Shown: positions 27,301-39,944 of the stretch, one piece after another
Position numbering within the stretch: position 1 is the stretch's first letter
How the letters are laid out: each line of letters opens with the position of its first letter
Origin: Stercorarius parasiticus
Taxonomy: Eukaryota; Chordata; Aves; Charadriiformes; Stercorariidae
Direction: 5' to 3'
NCBI GenBank assembly: GCA_013396915.1
Contig: VWZL01001938.1
Span: forward strand, 78,387-142,386
Length of the DNA: 64,000 bases
The notes under the pieces: generated by a model
What the model saw: only the letters and a program-made list of their open reading frames with translations
Told to the model about the DNA's origin: nothing
The model's database searches: none
Program-made: the position numbers and the translations under genes

Positions 27301-30300
27301 CAAGCATAAACAGCTTCAGGAAGAGGGGCAGAGACGAGCACATGAATTTCAGTGAGCCTTTCCTGAGAAGGGCTCATCAAAACGAGTTAGACTTTCAGAA
27401 CTGCATATTAACCAAACAAAAGAGAACGAGTAGTTTTGTAGGGGGCTGGCCCAGACACTGCTGAAGCAGATCAGGAAGATCGGTACTAAACATGTATCTC
27501 ATGGTTCCATTTCCATTTACAGCCCTTTATTCCATACCTTTCATATAAAAGTCATTCACTGTGACAGCTGGCAAACTTAAAATCTTGCGGGTTTTGTTGC
27601 TATCTAATTAAGAAAGAGGGAGAAAAGACATATACTTATGGTATTAGTAACTGTAACCAAGTTCTATGTGTGGCCCTCTCAAGTCAGCCAGGTTGCCTCA
27701 GGTAAGGTTCACAGCAGAGGCTGTCTCACCTCCCAAATACACACGACACTAGGCACCCAGACTGCCAGACAAAGATGCAAGGAAGTTGAGACATTTTCCC
27801 TTTACAGATCAAAGGTGTGCACAGATTTTGCAGAGAGGGTCACAGAAGTGTAAGAAAATAAGAGAAAGAATTTGCCTGAAGGAAATCTAAAGCTCAAGCA
27901 GGACTACCCTTTTCCGCTGAACCTGGTATTCTTTAAAAAAAAAAAAACAACAGGAGTCAGCTGCTCAGCTATTTCTAAATGATCTTTTGCATGTTTGGAT
28001 CTAAAATTCCAGGCATGAGGCAGGATTTCTAAAGATACCGGTGAGCAATTGTTGAGAGAGGTGAGGACAGAGCAGTGCCAGGGGTTTCCTAGGGGAAAAA
28101 AATTCCCCACTGCTTACGGGAGCATAAGGAAATGTGAAGTTCAGGGTTACTCACAAGTCAGGGAAAGTTGGGGAGAAGCATACAGAAAATGATCTGAGAA
28201 ACTCCAATTTTTTCACGCTCGGGTACCTCAAGCTCTCTCTTGCGCTTTGCTATGCCATAGCATAACTCATGCGGAAGCCTCGATTAGTGGAATTAGTGAA
28301 TGTTATGCCTGTGGTAGCACCTACAGATTGATTTGAACTAATCTAGCACGTACCAGTTTGCCGTGTGGTTGGGACAGGGACTTCTGTGCCACACATCAAT
28401 GTCAAAAGTTGGACGCAGGAGAGTCTGCATTCCTGTGTGTCATATACTGCTGATAAGCCCATAATTTCTCAGAAACCTTATCGCTTGGTAGGTATTAAGG
28501 CACTCCTATGCCAAGAAAATGGAAGCTCCTCAATGGCTATATATATGACCCTTATGACAAAACCAGTATTTATTCAGCTGGAGGCTACCAGATATTGCTT
28601 ACAATACTCATCCTTAAGGCTTATTCTCCTAGGTCAGAGACTATATGCATTAGAAATTCAGCAGCTTTTAATTCAGCTGCCTCACGTCTCCCAGACTAGG
28701 TCCTTGTACATAAATTGAAACAGCGGCTCCTCAATTTCGCCCAAATCACAAGAGTTTACAATAAAACACGTGATCTTTTCATTTATGGTTCATCTTATCT
28801 GACTTCTCTCTGTAACCACAAAAGGAATTTTATCTTTGTTGACTGTGGGTTTTTTGCAGGCCAAGTCTTCCGCTCACTACCTCTTAAATTACAAGTCAAA
28901 ACACGGGCTCCAGAACCCTACTCAGTTGTTCCCATTGCTCCGTATCACGATGCGGTATACTGTAATCATGACGTCATATATGATAACTGTAAAACACTGA
29001 AGCCCTTTCTTTATACTTGAATAATGTACAATAGCCACAAACATCTTATCCGTCTGGATCCAGAAAGCAGAAATAACGCTTCCTTAAAACAAAACAGGCA
29101 GTAGGTTTTATGCAAAGAAGGCAGTAACACCTCCGTTGCACATACAGTACAGAAGCAATAACTTTATCTTTGCTTCAATAAAAACCATTAATGAAATCAA
29201 AGACAAAGAACAGTTTCTCGGGTTTATTTAGAAAAGAGGTCTACACTCCTCAGATAGTGCAATGTATACTTCCATTTTCTCCTCGGATGCAGGCCCGAAG
29301 ACATTTCCATTGATACTCTAATTTTCATTTCTACGAACAGTTTGCTGTGCACGGAAATAGCGTGTTGGGGGAACTAAAAACTCCAGAGATAGGAATGAAC
29401 AACCCAGTCTGTGCTGCTATCGGCAACAGAACAACATTATGTAAAAAGAGATCCCCTGGAGATGTGATAAAGGTCTATAGAGATGGAAATCAGGGATAAG
29501 GATCAATATCTAACTCTTGTTTTCCCATAAAAGAATCAGGAGGCATCAAATGAAGCCAAGCTCAGAGTGGGAGACTGTTAGGGATAAATCTCAAACACAC
29601 GTGATCTTTTCTCACACAATCCTAGCCATCTGCTGACGGCCGTGGTTGAAGAGAGGATACTCGCTAGGCCAGCCTCTGGTTTGACACAGAAGGGCTGTAA
29701 TCAAGAGCTTATGTGCTCACATTAGCTAATCCAGCTATGTTCACTGCACGCTGAAAATTCACTGGAAAAACAGGTGCTTAATCCCTTATCTGCACATCTT
29801 ACTAGGCTACTATTCAGAACACATCCTCTAAGACTACTTATAAACAATTGTGTAAGACTACAGACACTGATATATAGGGGAATATTAAGTGACTTTCAGT
29901 CTGGCATACATAAATCTGTGTCCTCCATGATGAGTCATAGACCAATAAACCAATATTCATTCATATCTGGTCCTATGCTTTGCTCCTTTAATGGTCTCCG
30001 TTACCCAGCAGAAGAACAGTAACGGGATTCCTTAATGTTTAACCCCCAAAAAATACACTTGTATTTTAGTATTATTTTCTATTGTTGTACATCTTCGACT
30101 TCATCTGAATAATCCTGTTCATGATCTCATCTTCACTTTTCCTTTCATTCTACCGTAATCAGAAGAAATCTCCTCTTTACAGGGTCAAATTTAAATGTGC
30201 AAAAGTGCCTCAATTTATTTCAGAAGCAGAATCCTGCAGTAGCTTTTAGAATCTTCCTCTGCCCGCATTCAAAGCAGCAAACAGTTACGAAGTTTTGGCT

Positions 30301-30900
30301 TCAGAAGATGCAGTTCATCCTCCAAAAAAATCCACCTGATTAGGCAAAGCAATTCATCATATCACAATAATATATTCCCTATGTTCTCAGTAGTGCGACA
30401 AAATCAGTCTGGATTCTCTTGCTTGTTTCAGTGGCGCTAGGTTTTCATGTACCAGAAAGTATTGTAAGTATTTCTGCAGAAGTTATCTCAGCACATAAAG
30501 AAAGATTTTTTAAGATGCAATTGCATATAAGGACATGGGGAGCTAATTAAAATCCAGTTCTAGTACCTATCATTTCCACAAAGTATTACCTCCTACTTCT
30601 GTCATGTCTTAAAATGAACAAAAATCAAAGCCCAAAGACACACAGATGAAAAGTCACAGATCAGACGTCTGCCACCAGAAGTGGAAATTTACAAAGAATA
30701 ACATAGTAATAACAGCAAAAGTAGGAAGGTTCAGAAGAAACTGATCACAAGAAATAGAGCATGACAGAAACCCTGTAGATCCCACAAAGGTAAGTACAGG
30801 GCGATTTTGCACATATTCTGTTTTTGTGTTTCTTTAATCAATACAGTGTTTCCTGCTAATGAAAAGCAATTTTGTGGCCATCTAGGGAAAGGGGCTTGCC
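24373..30900. other. intergenic sequence upstream of the chemokine array
   Basis: No gene is supported. CpG dinucleotides are somewhat more frequent around 26.6-27.1 kb. There a minus-strand frame ends at a consensus donor, CTG|GTGAGTA, with its exon boundary at 26988; this could be a first exon of a divergent transcript but has no recognisable protein. A long T run sits at about 26384-26401. The other frames are short and unrecognised. Confidence 0.4.
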
Positions 30901-30910
30901 CACTTACCTG

Positions 30911-31008
30911 TGACTCATTTCGCAGAGGCATCTCACCGTTTCGGAGTTTCCCCTGGCGTGACCCAGGCGTGATGCTGGCGTGCGGGAGGAGCCCGGGGCA
31001 CTATATAG
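30911..31008 (+). promoter_or_regulatory. Inducible promoter of the first chemokine gene (AP-1, NF-kB, TATA)
   Basis: TGACTCA, the AP-1 consensus, lies at 30911-30917. GGAGTTTCCC at 30943-30952 reads GGGAAACTCC on the minus strand, which fits the NF-kB consensus GGGRNNYYCC. A TATATAG box is at 31002-31008, 102-108 bases before the start codon, so transcription should begin near 31030. The order AP-1, kB, TATA and the roughly 60-base kB-to-TATA spacing match what I recall of the human CXCL8 promoter and match the promoter at 44770. The 12 bases TGTGACTCATTT are identical in both avian promoters. Confidence 0.75.
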
Positions 31009-31109
31009 ACACGGCGGGTCCCAGAGCACAGGCACTGGCCACCCCTGGGGCTTCAGGAGATCACCTCACCACGGAACCGGGCGACACGAGGAAGAAACGC
31101 TCCTGCATC

Positions 31110-32968
31110 ATGACGGGCAAGGCTGTGGCTGCTGTCCTGACTCTTCTCCTGATCTCAGCCGTTGGAACAAAAGGTAAAGAAATCCTTCCTACAGCTCTCA
31201 TAACTAATAGCGAGTGTAAAGGCCGATGAGGGAGCTACTATGCTGTCTTACAAATAACTCTTCAAATACCGTAAGCAAAAAGAACATGTTGTGCTTCCTG
31301 TGGAAAGAGTGAAACAGCCCACCCTTTTTTTTTTTTCTTCTTGTTTTACAGGTGAGGCCGTGCCACGCTCAGCCATTGAACTGCGGTGCCAGTGCGTAGG
31401 CACACATTCCAAGTTCATCCATCCCAAGCTGATTCAAAACGTGAACCTCACCCCCAGTGGACCTCACTGCAAGAACGTTGAAGTCATGTAAGTGCTTTTG
31501 CAAAATCCTCCGATTACTTAACAAGAAGGAAACAGATTTTACATTAAGGCTGATGTAAGCGTTCTCCAAAAGATGTGAGAAGCCAGCAGGCGCGGCTACT
31601 CAAAATGCAGAACAGCGGCACTCATTGCTCTCACGAACAACGTGCTACGTGTTATGAGTTGCGTGTTGGTTTTGCCGCTCTCTACTTTTTAAACAACCCC
31701 TGCAATATTTCAACCTAAACCCGCAGTCATCAGACAGCAAATAACTTTCTGAAAGTCTGAATTCCACCAGCATCTGAGAAGAGTCATGCTGAGCAAGTGA
31801 TCAAAACATGAACTTCAATGGCTAGGTCGAAAATACGATCACACTTCTACTTAAGTCAATGAAAAAACTACTATCAGCAGACAAATCATAAAATCTGGCA
31901 ACAATTCCATAACTCTTACTGTAACAAAATTCCGATGGACTGGGCAGTACAGTTTCTGAATCAAGACGGAAAGATTTAGCCCTTCAGATAAGCACCATCA
32001 CAAATAGAAAGCAAGCTGGGGAAAAAAAGAGAAGCGATTTTGAAAAGAATGAGAGTCCTGCAAATGGTTTATTGCGTTCAAACAAACAGATACGAGAAGA
32101 TATGAAACCGTTTAAAACAAAACAACTTGATGTTAGGCCGCAGCCTCAGCTGATACAGCTTAAAGCAAAGAAGAGGATGTAAGCGTACGCCTAGAATGAT
32201 GTTATGAGAGAAAAGAGAAATTGCCTTGGAATTCACTCAGTAGACCTTTTCCCTTCCTTTTTTCTCTGTTGCAGAGCCACCCTGCGAGACGGCAGAGAGG
32301 TGTGCCTGGAGCCCACTGCTCCCTGGGTGAAGCTCATCATCAAGGCCATTCTAGACAAGTGAGTCATTTGTTCTCAACGAGCACGGCTTATCAAAAAACT
32401 ATTTAAAGGGAGCCAGCAAACATGTACTGCGCAAAGCGTTAAAAAATTGTCTCCTCAGGCAGGTGCTAGCGTTTGCGTTCACTAAGTGGGACAAACACTG
32501 TGATTGCTTTGAGCTTTAATTACAGCGTTAGGCTCAATCCCTTGCTGTGCCACACACCCCGTGTCAGCGTTACCTCCAGCTCTCGTAAGGCACGAGCGTA
32601 CTGAAAACCTGCAGCTCAAGCGCTCAGGAAATCCAGGCGTTAACCGACTGGTTTTCTCTTGCTTGCGATCGTAGAAAGCAACAATCGGTTTTTCAAAAAC
32701 AATGTCGTTTAGATGAGTGGGGGAAAAATCTGGCATCAAACTATGGAAGCCCACAGTTACCGAGTCCTTGTGAAAAGCTCTCAATGTCCCAGTGTCCCTC
32801 AGGTTCAGCACCAGCTTTCAAGGGGCTTGGACACAGAAGCACAAACCCTTAGTGGTGGGTTCCATCTGATTCCAGCGAGTGATACGCGTTCCATGGACAA
32901 GTTCTCATTGTCTCTTTTCCATTTTCTTTCTTTCTAGGGCAAATGCCAAACCTGCGACAGTGTCCTAA
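31110..32968 (+). CDS. IL8L1: ELR+ CXC chemokine, K60/CXCLi1-like (CXCL8 family)
   Basis: Secreted chemokine of 104 residues that should attract heterophils and other leukocytes through CXCR1/CXCR2-type receptors. Exons are 31110-31173, 31352-31487, 32275-32358 and 32938-32968 (64, 136, 84 and 31 coding bases; intron phases 1, 2, 2; all GT-AG). Residues 1-22 form a signal peptide ([18 protein letters not shown]). ELR is at 31-33, immediately before C34-Q-C36; the partner cysteines are C61 and C77. The C-terminal helix (about 84-98) contains [13 protein letters not shown]53-L-T is a possible glycosylation sequon. The start is the only ATG giving a signal peptide in frame, 108 bases below the TATA box. 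The signal peptide and the [11 protein letters not shown] segment resemble chicken K60 as I remember it, so the paralogue assignment is good but unverified. The first intron is only 178 bases, against 723-841 in the neighbours. Confidence 0.9.
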
Positions 32969-33555
32969 GATGAAGAAGAAAAATGTCCAAACTCTTCCAG
33001 GAAGGCAGAAATGGGAGACGCTCATCCAGCTTCTGGCAGCTCACCTCCTCCCGCCTCCTACTCTCACACTTCTAACAGCATCTAGAGACTATGGATTCCC
33101 TGGTTTTGTAGTGTAGTGGACAACAGTCCTTTAAGTCTTTTAAAGAGGTGCCTTTATATAGGAGAGAAACGACTAATAAGAGAACAAGCAGGCAGAAAAA
33201 CTGGCTTGTGGAAGGAGATGGAGACGATTCTGGAGTTGTTTTTGCTGGATCGTTGCAGTGCGCCCTCAGCGGAGCTTTCACTAAATGACACCTTCCCGTT
33301 CCGCTAACAGTTTAGGAAAAGATGAGGGAGGGTTCTCTCCAGGACAGCTCGGACGGGCAGCATCAGCTGTACCCAGGTCACTGACCCAGAGCGGGCCACT
33401 GACTGCAAGAGGGGAACTTGCAAAATTAGGAAGCCAAAACTCCGAGACATCAGTTTTTGGGCCATTGTTTTCAAGATACTATTTCTTGTCAATTAGTGTT
33501 GTGAAGCTATAAACATATATTTTAATGGCATCTTTCAGTTAGAAAAAAGCACTTA

Positions 33556-33684
33556 ATTTATTTATATAATTATTTACATTTATTTACTTTTGCATATTTA
33601 TTTACTTTTGTATAAGAATGCAGTTGTTCTTCGATATTTATTTATTTATTTATGCGAAGTATTTATGTTTATGTACCTAATAAA
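33556..33684 (+). promoter_or_regulatory. AU-rich element and poly(A) signal of the first chemokine gene
   Basis: From 33556 to 33665 the 3' UTR contains about a dozen ATTTA pentamers, including an uninterrupted run of four overlapping ones and TTATTTATT nonamers. Such elements are the classical destabilising signals of cytokine mRNAs. AATAAA follows at 33679-33684, so the transcript probably ends near 33700. The whole 3' UTR is then about 730 bases. Confidence 0.85.
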
Positions 33685-33709
33685 TGCCTCTTGAAATGTT
33701 TTCACTTCA

Positions 33710-36240
33710 GTATTGTGTGTTATTAATTTCCTTATTGAAATACAGAACTGAAAAAGAGGATGCGTTTTCTTTCATTTTGTATCACGTACTGGCTTCTCAG
33801 AAGGGCAAGCGGTGGCAGAGTTGTGAGAGGCGGCTAATTACAACAGCACATTCCTGCCTCTTGTGTGAGTGCAGATAGGAATTATACGAGGAATTATAAA
33901 AATGATCTACTTTTTTCCTCTATTCTTGCCAGACTCGGTGTTTTCAGAGGTCTGGGTGATAAAAGTCACAGATAGAAAGCAATGAACAAATACCGATTAG
34001 TCACAGAAATTCCAGGGCCGTAGCAGCGGTGACGCTCAGACAGCACGTCAGCTGCGGATCTGGCACTGAACAAAGTTTTGCATTATCTTAAATAAGCAGG
34101 GAAACCTGATAAACATTAAGGAAGTCACTGAGCATCCTCCCTAATTCCAGTGAGGGGGGAGGACCACGTCAGGAGAAATCCTAAGAAATAGAGCTCCGAT
34201 CGTATGGCCACACGTCTGCCTGTACACAGCCATTTACAGAGCAATGGCTAGGATACGAGCAGCAAACACTCGAGAAAATGGGAAAGTTGAGCAAATGTTC
34301 TGATATTTGTTTTCCTTTGGTCTTTTCCAATCAGGAGCTGCACAAACAGCTCCTGTTTGCTCACGGTGCAAGATAAAAAGGGAGTTTCTGGTGCTATTTG
34401 AGGAAGCTCTTGTGCAAGATGACAAGTATTCCAACCTCGCTTTGCTCCCTCTCCCCATCTCTGCTCCGTCCCCAGCCTGCATCGCGCAGACTGCCAGACC
34501 TCATCCTCGGAATGTAAAGGAGACAAAGTGTGTCAAGGGGACAGGTTTTGTTCAGACGCGTCTTACCACGCTAAGCCTTCCGTTTCTCCGAGTGATGTTG
34601 ACAAGCTGGCTTCTTTCAGAAATCAAATTTGGAGATAAGCACGTTAGAAACATCAGCCAGGAATGGGGAGAGGTGGGGAAGAACCACTTTATATGCACAC
34701 CCATAAAAGTATGTGCATGTCCTAAAGGACTGGCACTGGGTTTAGCGCTATGCAGATATTTACAGTAAGCGTGTAACCTTTGTCACCGGCAAAATCCCAA
34801 TCAAATTACTGGAAGCTGAATCATGGCCAAGGAAGGGCTCTTCTCATTAATTCTTCTGTCCAAAACGTCAGCGATGGCTGTGCTCCCAGGACCCCAGGGA
34901 GGACACCTGCACAGCAGCTGAACCGTATCCCTCCTTTCTCCACAGGTTATTGCTCATTGGTGAGACGCGACAGGACGGCTGGAAATGATGAAATACTGCA
35001 TTTCTTTTCTGTGTGCACTCACAAGACGCCTTCCTTAGTAACACAACATCAACCCTCACACTTCCAAAAATATGTTTCAGCGACCGCAGCTCTTTTGACT
35101 CGGTGACTGCCTTTGTCAAACGTGGGCCGGGCTGGGCTATGTTGCTTCTGCTTTGCTGATCCCGTCTCTCCAAAGCGGAACTCGGACTCCATGAAATTAC
35201 TAATTCTCCTGGCAAAATATTTTCACGCTGAGACACTAGTTATGAACTAGTCAACAATCCCAAAATGTTGTCCTGCTGCCCGGTGCGCAAGGCCAGAGAC
35301 CGTGTATGTCCAGGATAAACTGCCATCTCCCCTACGTACAGTACCCAGGCATATGTGAATGGCAGGCTCCTTCTTTTCAAAACCCAGTTGCTTTCTTAAT
35401 TTTAGTAAAGTACTGAAATGCCCTTGGACAACATATTCTATCAGACCACAATCTGGCCCAGCTTCTTTCCTTGACACCACCTCTTCTTCCCCTCACAAAA
35501 CCAAGTATATCCAGTATCCCAATGACTAAACCGTACACGCTCTAGAAAGGGATTCCTGAGGAATACTCGAGAGATTTCACTTACGAGATGTTTTAAATGC
35601 CTATGATTATTCTGGACGCATGAGCTTAGAAAGGAAAACAAATAACTTCCTACGTGCTTGTTTTAATCGGGTGTTATTACGGCTCTCATTGTCAGACACT
35701 TTCTCTTCTCCTATTCTAAACAAATGAAATCTTCCGAAGAGCTTAAGTGACTTAGGTGACAACGTCTCAGTCATTTTAAGCTCGTCATTTCCTGTTCAGT
35801 GGCTAGCGAAGCTTTTCAGTACAGAATTAAGCATCTAAATCCCTTTAGACGAACTGATAAAGACAAATTCCTTTCAGAGAACGACCGAGACTACTTATGT
35901 CTTGCCTTCACTTTGGAGTCATACCAAAATATAGTCCAAAAGACTGGGATGAAAAGTTCCCATAATTATATTGGGTAAAAGCTTTTGCACGAGGCATTTG
36001 AGCTCACTGCAAAGAGCCGAACAGAAATTCTACATTCAGAGAGGGGGGAAGAAAGTCTCTTTATTTCGGGTTGGGGGGATGCCTGGTAATGCCGTGTTGA
36101 CTTCCAAGCTTAAAACCGCTTAAAACTAACATCCCACGAAGAAGTGCAAACAGAAAGTGATGGATAATAATCACAATTTAAAGAAATAATTTAAAAATAT
36201 TTAGGGAATTCTGAAGTGCCACTGAACGGCCTGTGCAGGG
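33710..36240. other. spacer between first and second chemokine genes
   Basis: About 2.5 kb with no supported gene or identified repeat. Overlapping frames at 34234-35236 occupy both strands and have no motif. Confidence 0.5.
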
Positions 36241-36250
36241 ATGTGGATTT

Positions 36251-36363
36251 CTTACGCAACACTCTCACGTATTAGGAAACCAGTGTGTACAGACCCCCAT
36301 GTTGTGCCGGAGAGCACTTGTTGAGCAACGAGGCTGCTGGGAATGCACCTTTCCAGGATAAAA
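36251..36363 (+). promoter_or_regulatory. Promoter of the PF4-like gene (C/EBP-like site, GATA box)
   Basis: The element in the TATA position is GATAAAA at 36357-36363, 66 bases before the ATG, rather than TATATA as in the two flanking genes. CTTACGCAAC at 36251-36260 is, on the other strand, GTTGCGTAAG, a near-perfect C/EBP site. No AP-1 consensus and no NF-kB consensus is seen in the roughly 120 bases upstream. From memory, the rat PF4 core promoter also has a GATA motif in place of TATA and is used by GATA factors in megakaryocytes. By inference this avian gene may be driven in thrombocyte-lineage cells. Confidence 0.5.
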
Positions 36364-36422
36364 CCCGGTGGGAAAGAGAACCAGCGCAGGACGCCTGTCA
36401 ACAGGAAAACTTCTGCACAGCA

Positions 36423-39321
36423 ATGGATGGCAAATCTCTGGCTGTTGCTTTGGTTCTCTATCTGGTCTTAATGACGGAGTCCGAAGGTGAGAAAATGATT
36501 TCTTAAGACTCACATACCCAATGAATAAATGTAATGTATTTATTTATCTATTATATTAGAAATATATATTATAAATATGTAATAAATATGCAAACGTAAG
36601 TGGGCTTATGCTCTGTTCATGTTGACTTTTTTCAAGCGACGTGTTTTCAATAAACTGTCATTCAGAAATAAAAAGCTTCATTTGCATTTGCATCCGCTAG
36701 GACGTTGTGGCTGTTTCTGGGGGTAAAATACATTTCTGTCAGGAAATCGGTTTATTCTTATGCCATAATACATGTCTTACCCTAGATTTTAAGACGTGTT
36801 TCAGTTAAGACAGGACCTTTTTTTCTAAACATGTCCCTACATCTCTTCTTTTACAAACGACAACTTTCTCCTCTTTGTACTTTAGTTCTCGGCAGGCGGG
36901 TTGATGGTAGTGCTTCCTCAAAGCAAGAATTATGCAATTTGCAGAAGAAAATAAAGAATCTGGGCAGATGATCATGGCAGAAACTAGTAAACAATATGTG
37001 GACATAGTTAATGACGTTAAGCTACTTAGTTCAAGTGATGCAATTTAGGCGTAGAATCTGGCCAGGCACGAATGCCCAATGAAAACATCTAGGTATTTTC
37101 ACTTAGAAATATACAAGTTTAACTTTAAATGCACCTGTATACCAAGAGCTTTGAAAATGCACCTGCTGCTGTTGTGCAGATGCAGTTAATTTTATCTCAA
37201 AGTCTTCAGCAAATCAGAGCGTCTGAGTAACAACAATAAGGCTGACAGAAGGCAATATTCTTCGCTTCAAAGGAGCAAATACTGAGATTGTTCATCTACC
37301 TAGATATAACGTATTTTTGTTCTACAGGCAGGGCCCTGGCGAAGACAGAGGAAAAAGGCTTCCAGTGCCTGTGCAGAAGCACTCATTCCAAGTTCATCCC
37401 TCCCAAGGCTATTGAGAACGTGACATTAAGCCAAAGAGGACCTCACTGCAAAAATGTGGAAATCACGTGAGCACTTTTGCAAAATAGCATCTTGCTTTCA
37501 ATAGGAGGAAGTGACTTGGCTTTTCACACCCTAGTTTTACTTATTTACTTTGGGTGGAATTACAGGTCCCTCGCAAAGCCTCATCGACACTAAGTATAAG
37601 GTATTAGGCCTTCTATCCAAAGGAATGAGCTGATTTCCTGCCAGTGTTACAAGCCACTTCCAGGCGGTATTTTGAAAGTCTCTCTTTGCTAATGTCTTCC
37701 TTACGACCACCATCAGAGGACAGAATTAGATCCCCATACGCATTCAGGGCATGATCAGTAATTTAGACAACGAAGAATCAAAGACGCAATCTTGATCCCA
37801 TTGAAATAAATTCAAACGGTTTCCACTAACTTGGTCTGCGTGCGGCCAAGTTTGAAACGCTGCAAGTTATTCCCTACGTCAGAATTGTGTGTGGAGCATT
37901 TCCCCGCGCACACTTAAGTGTGGAACTTGAATGGTAAATTCTGTGTGAGTGCAAAGAAAAAAGACAAGGTAAGCTTCGGCTGAAATCACATCAGGAACTA
38001 TCCGCGTGAATTGGATCAATGCACTCATGTAAACAGAAGGGAGCCTTCAGGTTTTTTATACTTTCACTATGGTTTCATAAGCAAGTAATACCTGTATTGC
38101 CATACCCTCTGTGCACCATTGCGTGCCATTCAGTTCCACCTCACTAGGAATTGGTAATTTCAGCCAGGCTTGAGTTAAAAAAAAAAAGTTTCCAAGATAA
38201 TTAAGTTCCTGAAAGATCTGCTAAACTCTGACCAGATAGAGAACAGAAACCAAATAAAAAATCCACCATCAGGCTCATTAAAAAGATTGCTTCATAAGCA
38301 CCTATATTGACACCATTCATTTAAAAAACCCCAAACTTAAATGCCCTAGTATAGAAAAAGTATAGGAAACTCATTTTTCCCAAGTTCTCTCAGAAATTCT
38401 AGCTGGAAAATATCAAACAAGTTTAATAAGCAAAAGCACACACCACGTCCTCCGGTTACTGAATTGACAAATAGCTAAGCTAAATGTCAAATCATCAGGA
38501 GAGCGGGAGGGATGCCCCTGGCCTTAACTTCTCTGTGTGGTTCTCGGCAGAGCTACGCTGAAAGGTGGCAGGCGAGTGTGTCTGCAGCCCACTGCTCCCT
38601 GGGTCCGGCTCACTCTAAAGGCTATTTTGGCCAGGTAAGTTATTGTCTTTACTACGACAGCTTCGTCTGAAAGCTATTTTTAGAAGGCATACTTTAATTT
38701 CTTGGCATGAAAACCACCCTCTTCTGGCATCAGTAATTCTTTCCGGCAGTCCTCTCTAAATCTGTATTTCTAAATGCCCGAGGACTAAAATCGTTTCCTA
38801 GCTTTGATGCCACCCGTGACCCGTCGCCACCCGAAAGGCCACAGGTATGATGCACCTAAACATCTGCCGAGAGACAGCGCGATCGTCTGGCGTGTTTGAC
38901 ACTTCCGAAAATCTAGCTCTAAAAGACTCACCTCCTCTTTCTGGGCATAATTCAGACGTACAGCTGGCATTTCTAAGCGTTATTAGCTTTCAATTCTGTA
39001 AAGGGGGACAATCATGTCCCTGCTTTGCACAATTTGGACGCAGGCTTACGGAAATCCTTTCTGTTGGAGCAGTACTTGGGTAAACACAGGATTTTTTGTG
39101 TTTGCACATATGTCAATTGGTTGATACAACAAAAATAGGTCATTAACAACTTGTGAGCACCTATCGCTCTCCCTGTAGCTTGTATGAATGGTAACTGTTT
39201 CACTAATAGATTTCTGAATTCACTTTATACTTAATCTAATTACAGGGCCAGAGACAATATTGAGTCACCAATCAAAGAAAAGTCAAGGGAAAATACACGC
39301 TGGAGTTTTTCAAGGATATGA
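36423..39321 (+). CDS. PF4: non-ELR CXC chemokine, PF4/CXCLi3-like
   Basis: Predicted secreted protein of 120 residues. Exons are 36423-36486, 37328-37466, 38551-38634 and 39246-39321 (64, 139, 84 and 76 coding bases; phases 1, 2, 2; GT-AG). Residues 1-21 are a signal peptide. The chemokine core has C35-L-C37, C62 and C78; the position of ELR is occupied by G-F-Q (32-34), so CXCR1/2 agonism is not expected. The context EEKGFQCLC recalls the EE-x-G-x-x-QCLC of mammalian PF4. The core THSKFIPPK and GPHCKNVEI blocks are shared with the two neighbours. N52-V-T is a glycosylation sequon. After the helix ([12 protein letters not shown]) there is an unusual basic tail of about 22 residues ending WSFSRI. 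The gene lies between two ELR+ paralogues. The CXC identity is firm; the PF4 name is an inference from the QCLC motif and the GATA-box promoter. Confidence 0.8.
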
Positions 39322-39518
39322 AATGAGAGGAAACACTTGCTGATGAGAATGTCAAGGATCAACACTTCTGCTACATTACTGCTTCTGATTATTTTTTTTT
39401 CCCTGAGGCGGCTGCTGATTCTACTTAGTTCCTTCGCTGTGTCTATCTCTAAAATTCTAGCTGTGATGAATCAAGGAGTTCAAGCTTAATGAATGTGTTT
39501 TAGTGCTGTCAGGACAAG

Positions 39519-39524
39519 AATAAA
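39519..39524 (+). promoter_or_regulatory. poly(A) signal of the PF4-like gene
   Basis: AATAAA, 198 bases after the stop codon. The intervening 3' UTR contains no ATTTA pentamer, in contrast to both neighbouring genes. The short UTR predicts a more stable mRNA. Confidence 0.7.
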
Positions 39525-39944
39525 CAAGAGGAAATTCACTACCCTTAAATGGCCTTACTTAAAATAGAAATAGAAGGGATATTATTAGTAAGCAAGTGAA
39601 TAAAGATATAATAAGGAAAAGTCTATGTAGCTTTGAAGGAAGTCTTCTCTCACACACCTGTTAGAGTTCTTTGAAGGTGACAACGAGCCTACAGGTGTGT
39701 CCCACAGGTATAGTCAAATTGTCTTTCTGAAATCCTTTCACAACCCTCAACAAACATTAGAAATAATGAGGCTAAGAAAGAGGCCTTGGAAACGGGAAAT
39801 GGATGCGTAACAGGTGAATACATAGAAAGGAAGGACAGAATGAAAAGGTCAGCTTTTTTCAATAAAGGGACATCACCATGGATTCCTACACCAGCTTGCC
39901 CTATTTGGCGTGGCATACCCACAAGTGCTCTGGGAAGGTCCTTC

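Noticed and set aside
36531..36600. ATTTATTTAT-type AU-rich sequence near the PF4-like gene
   Set aside because: It lies in intron 1, not in the 3' UTR, so it cannot act as an mRNA AU-rich element in the spliced transcript.
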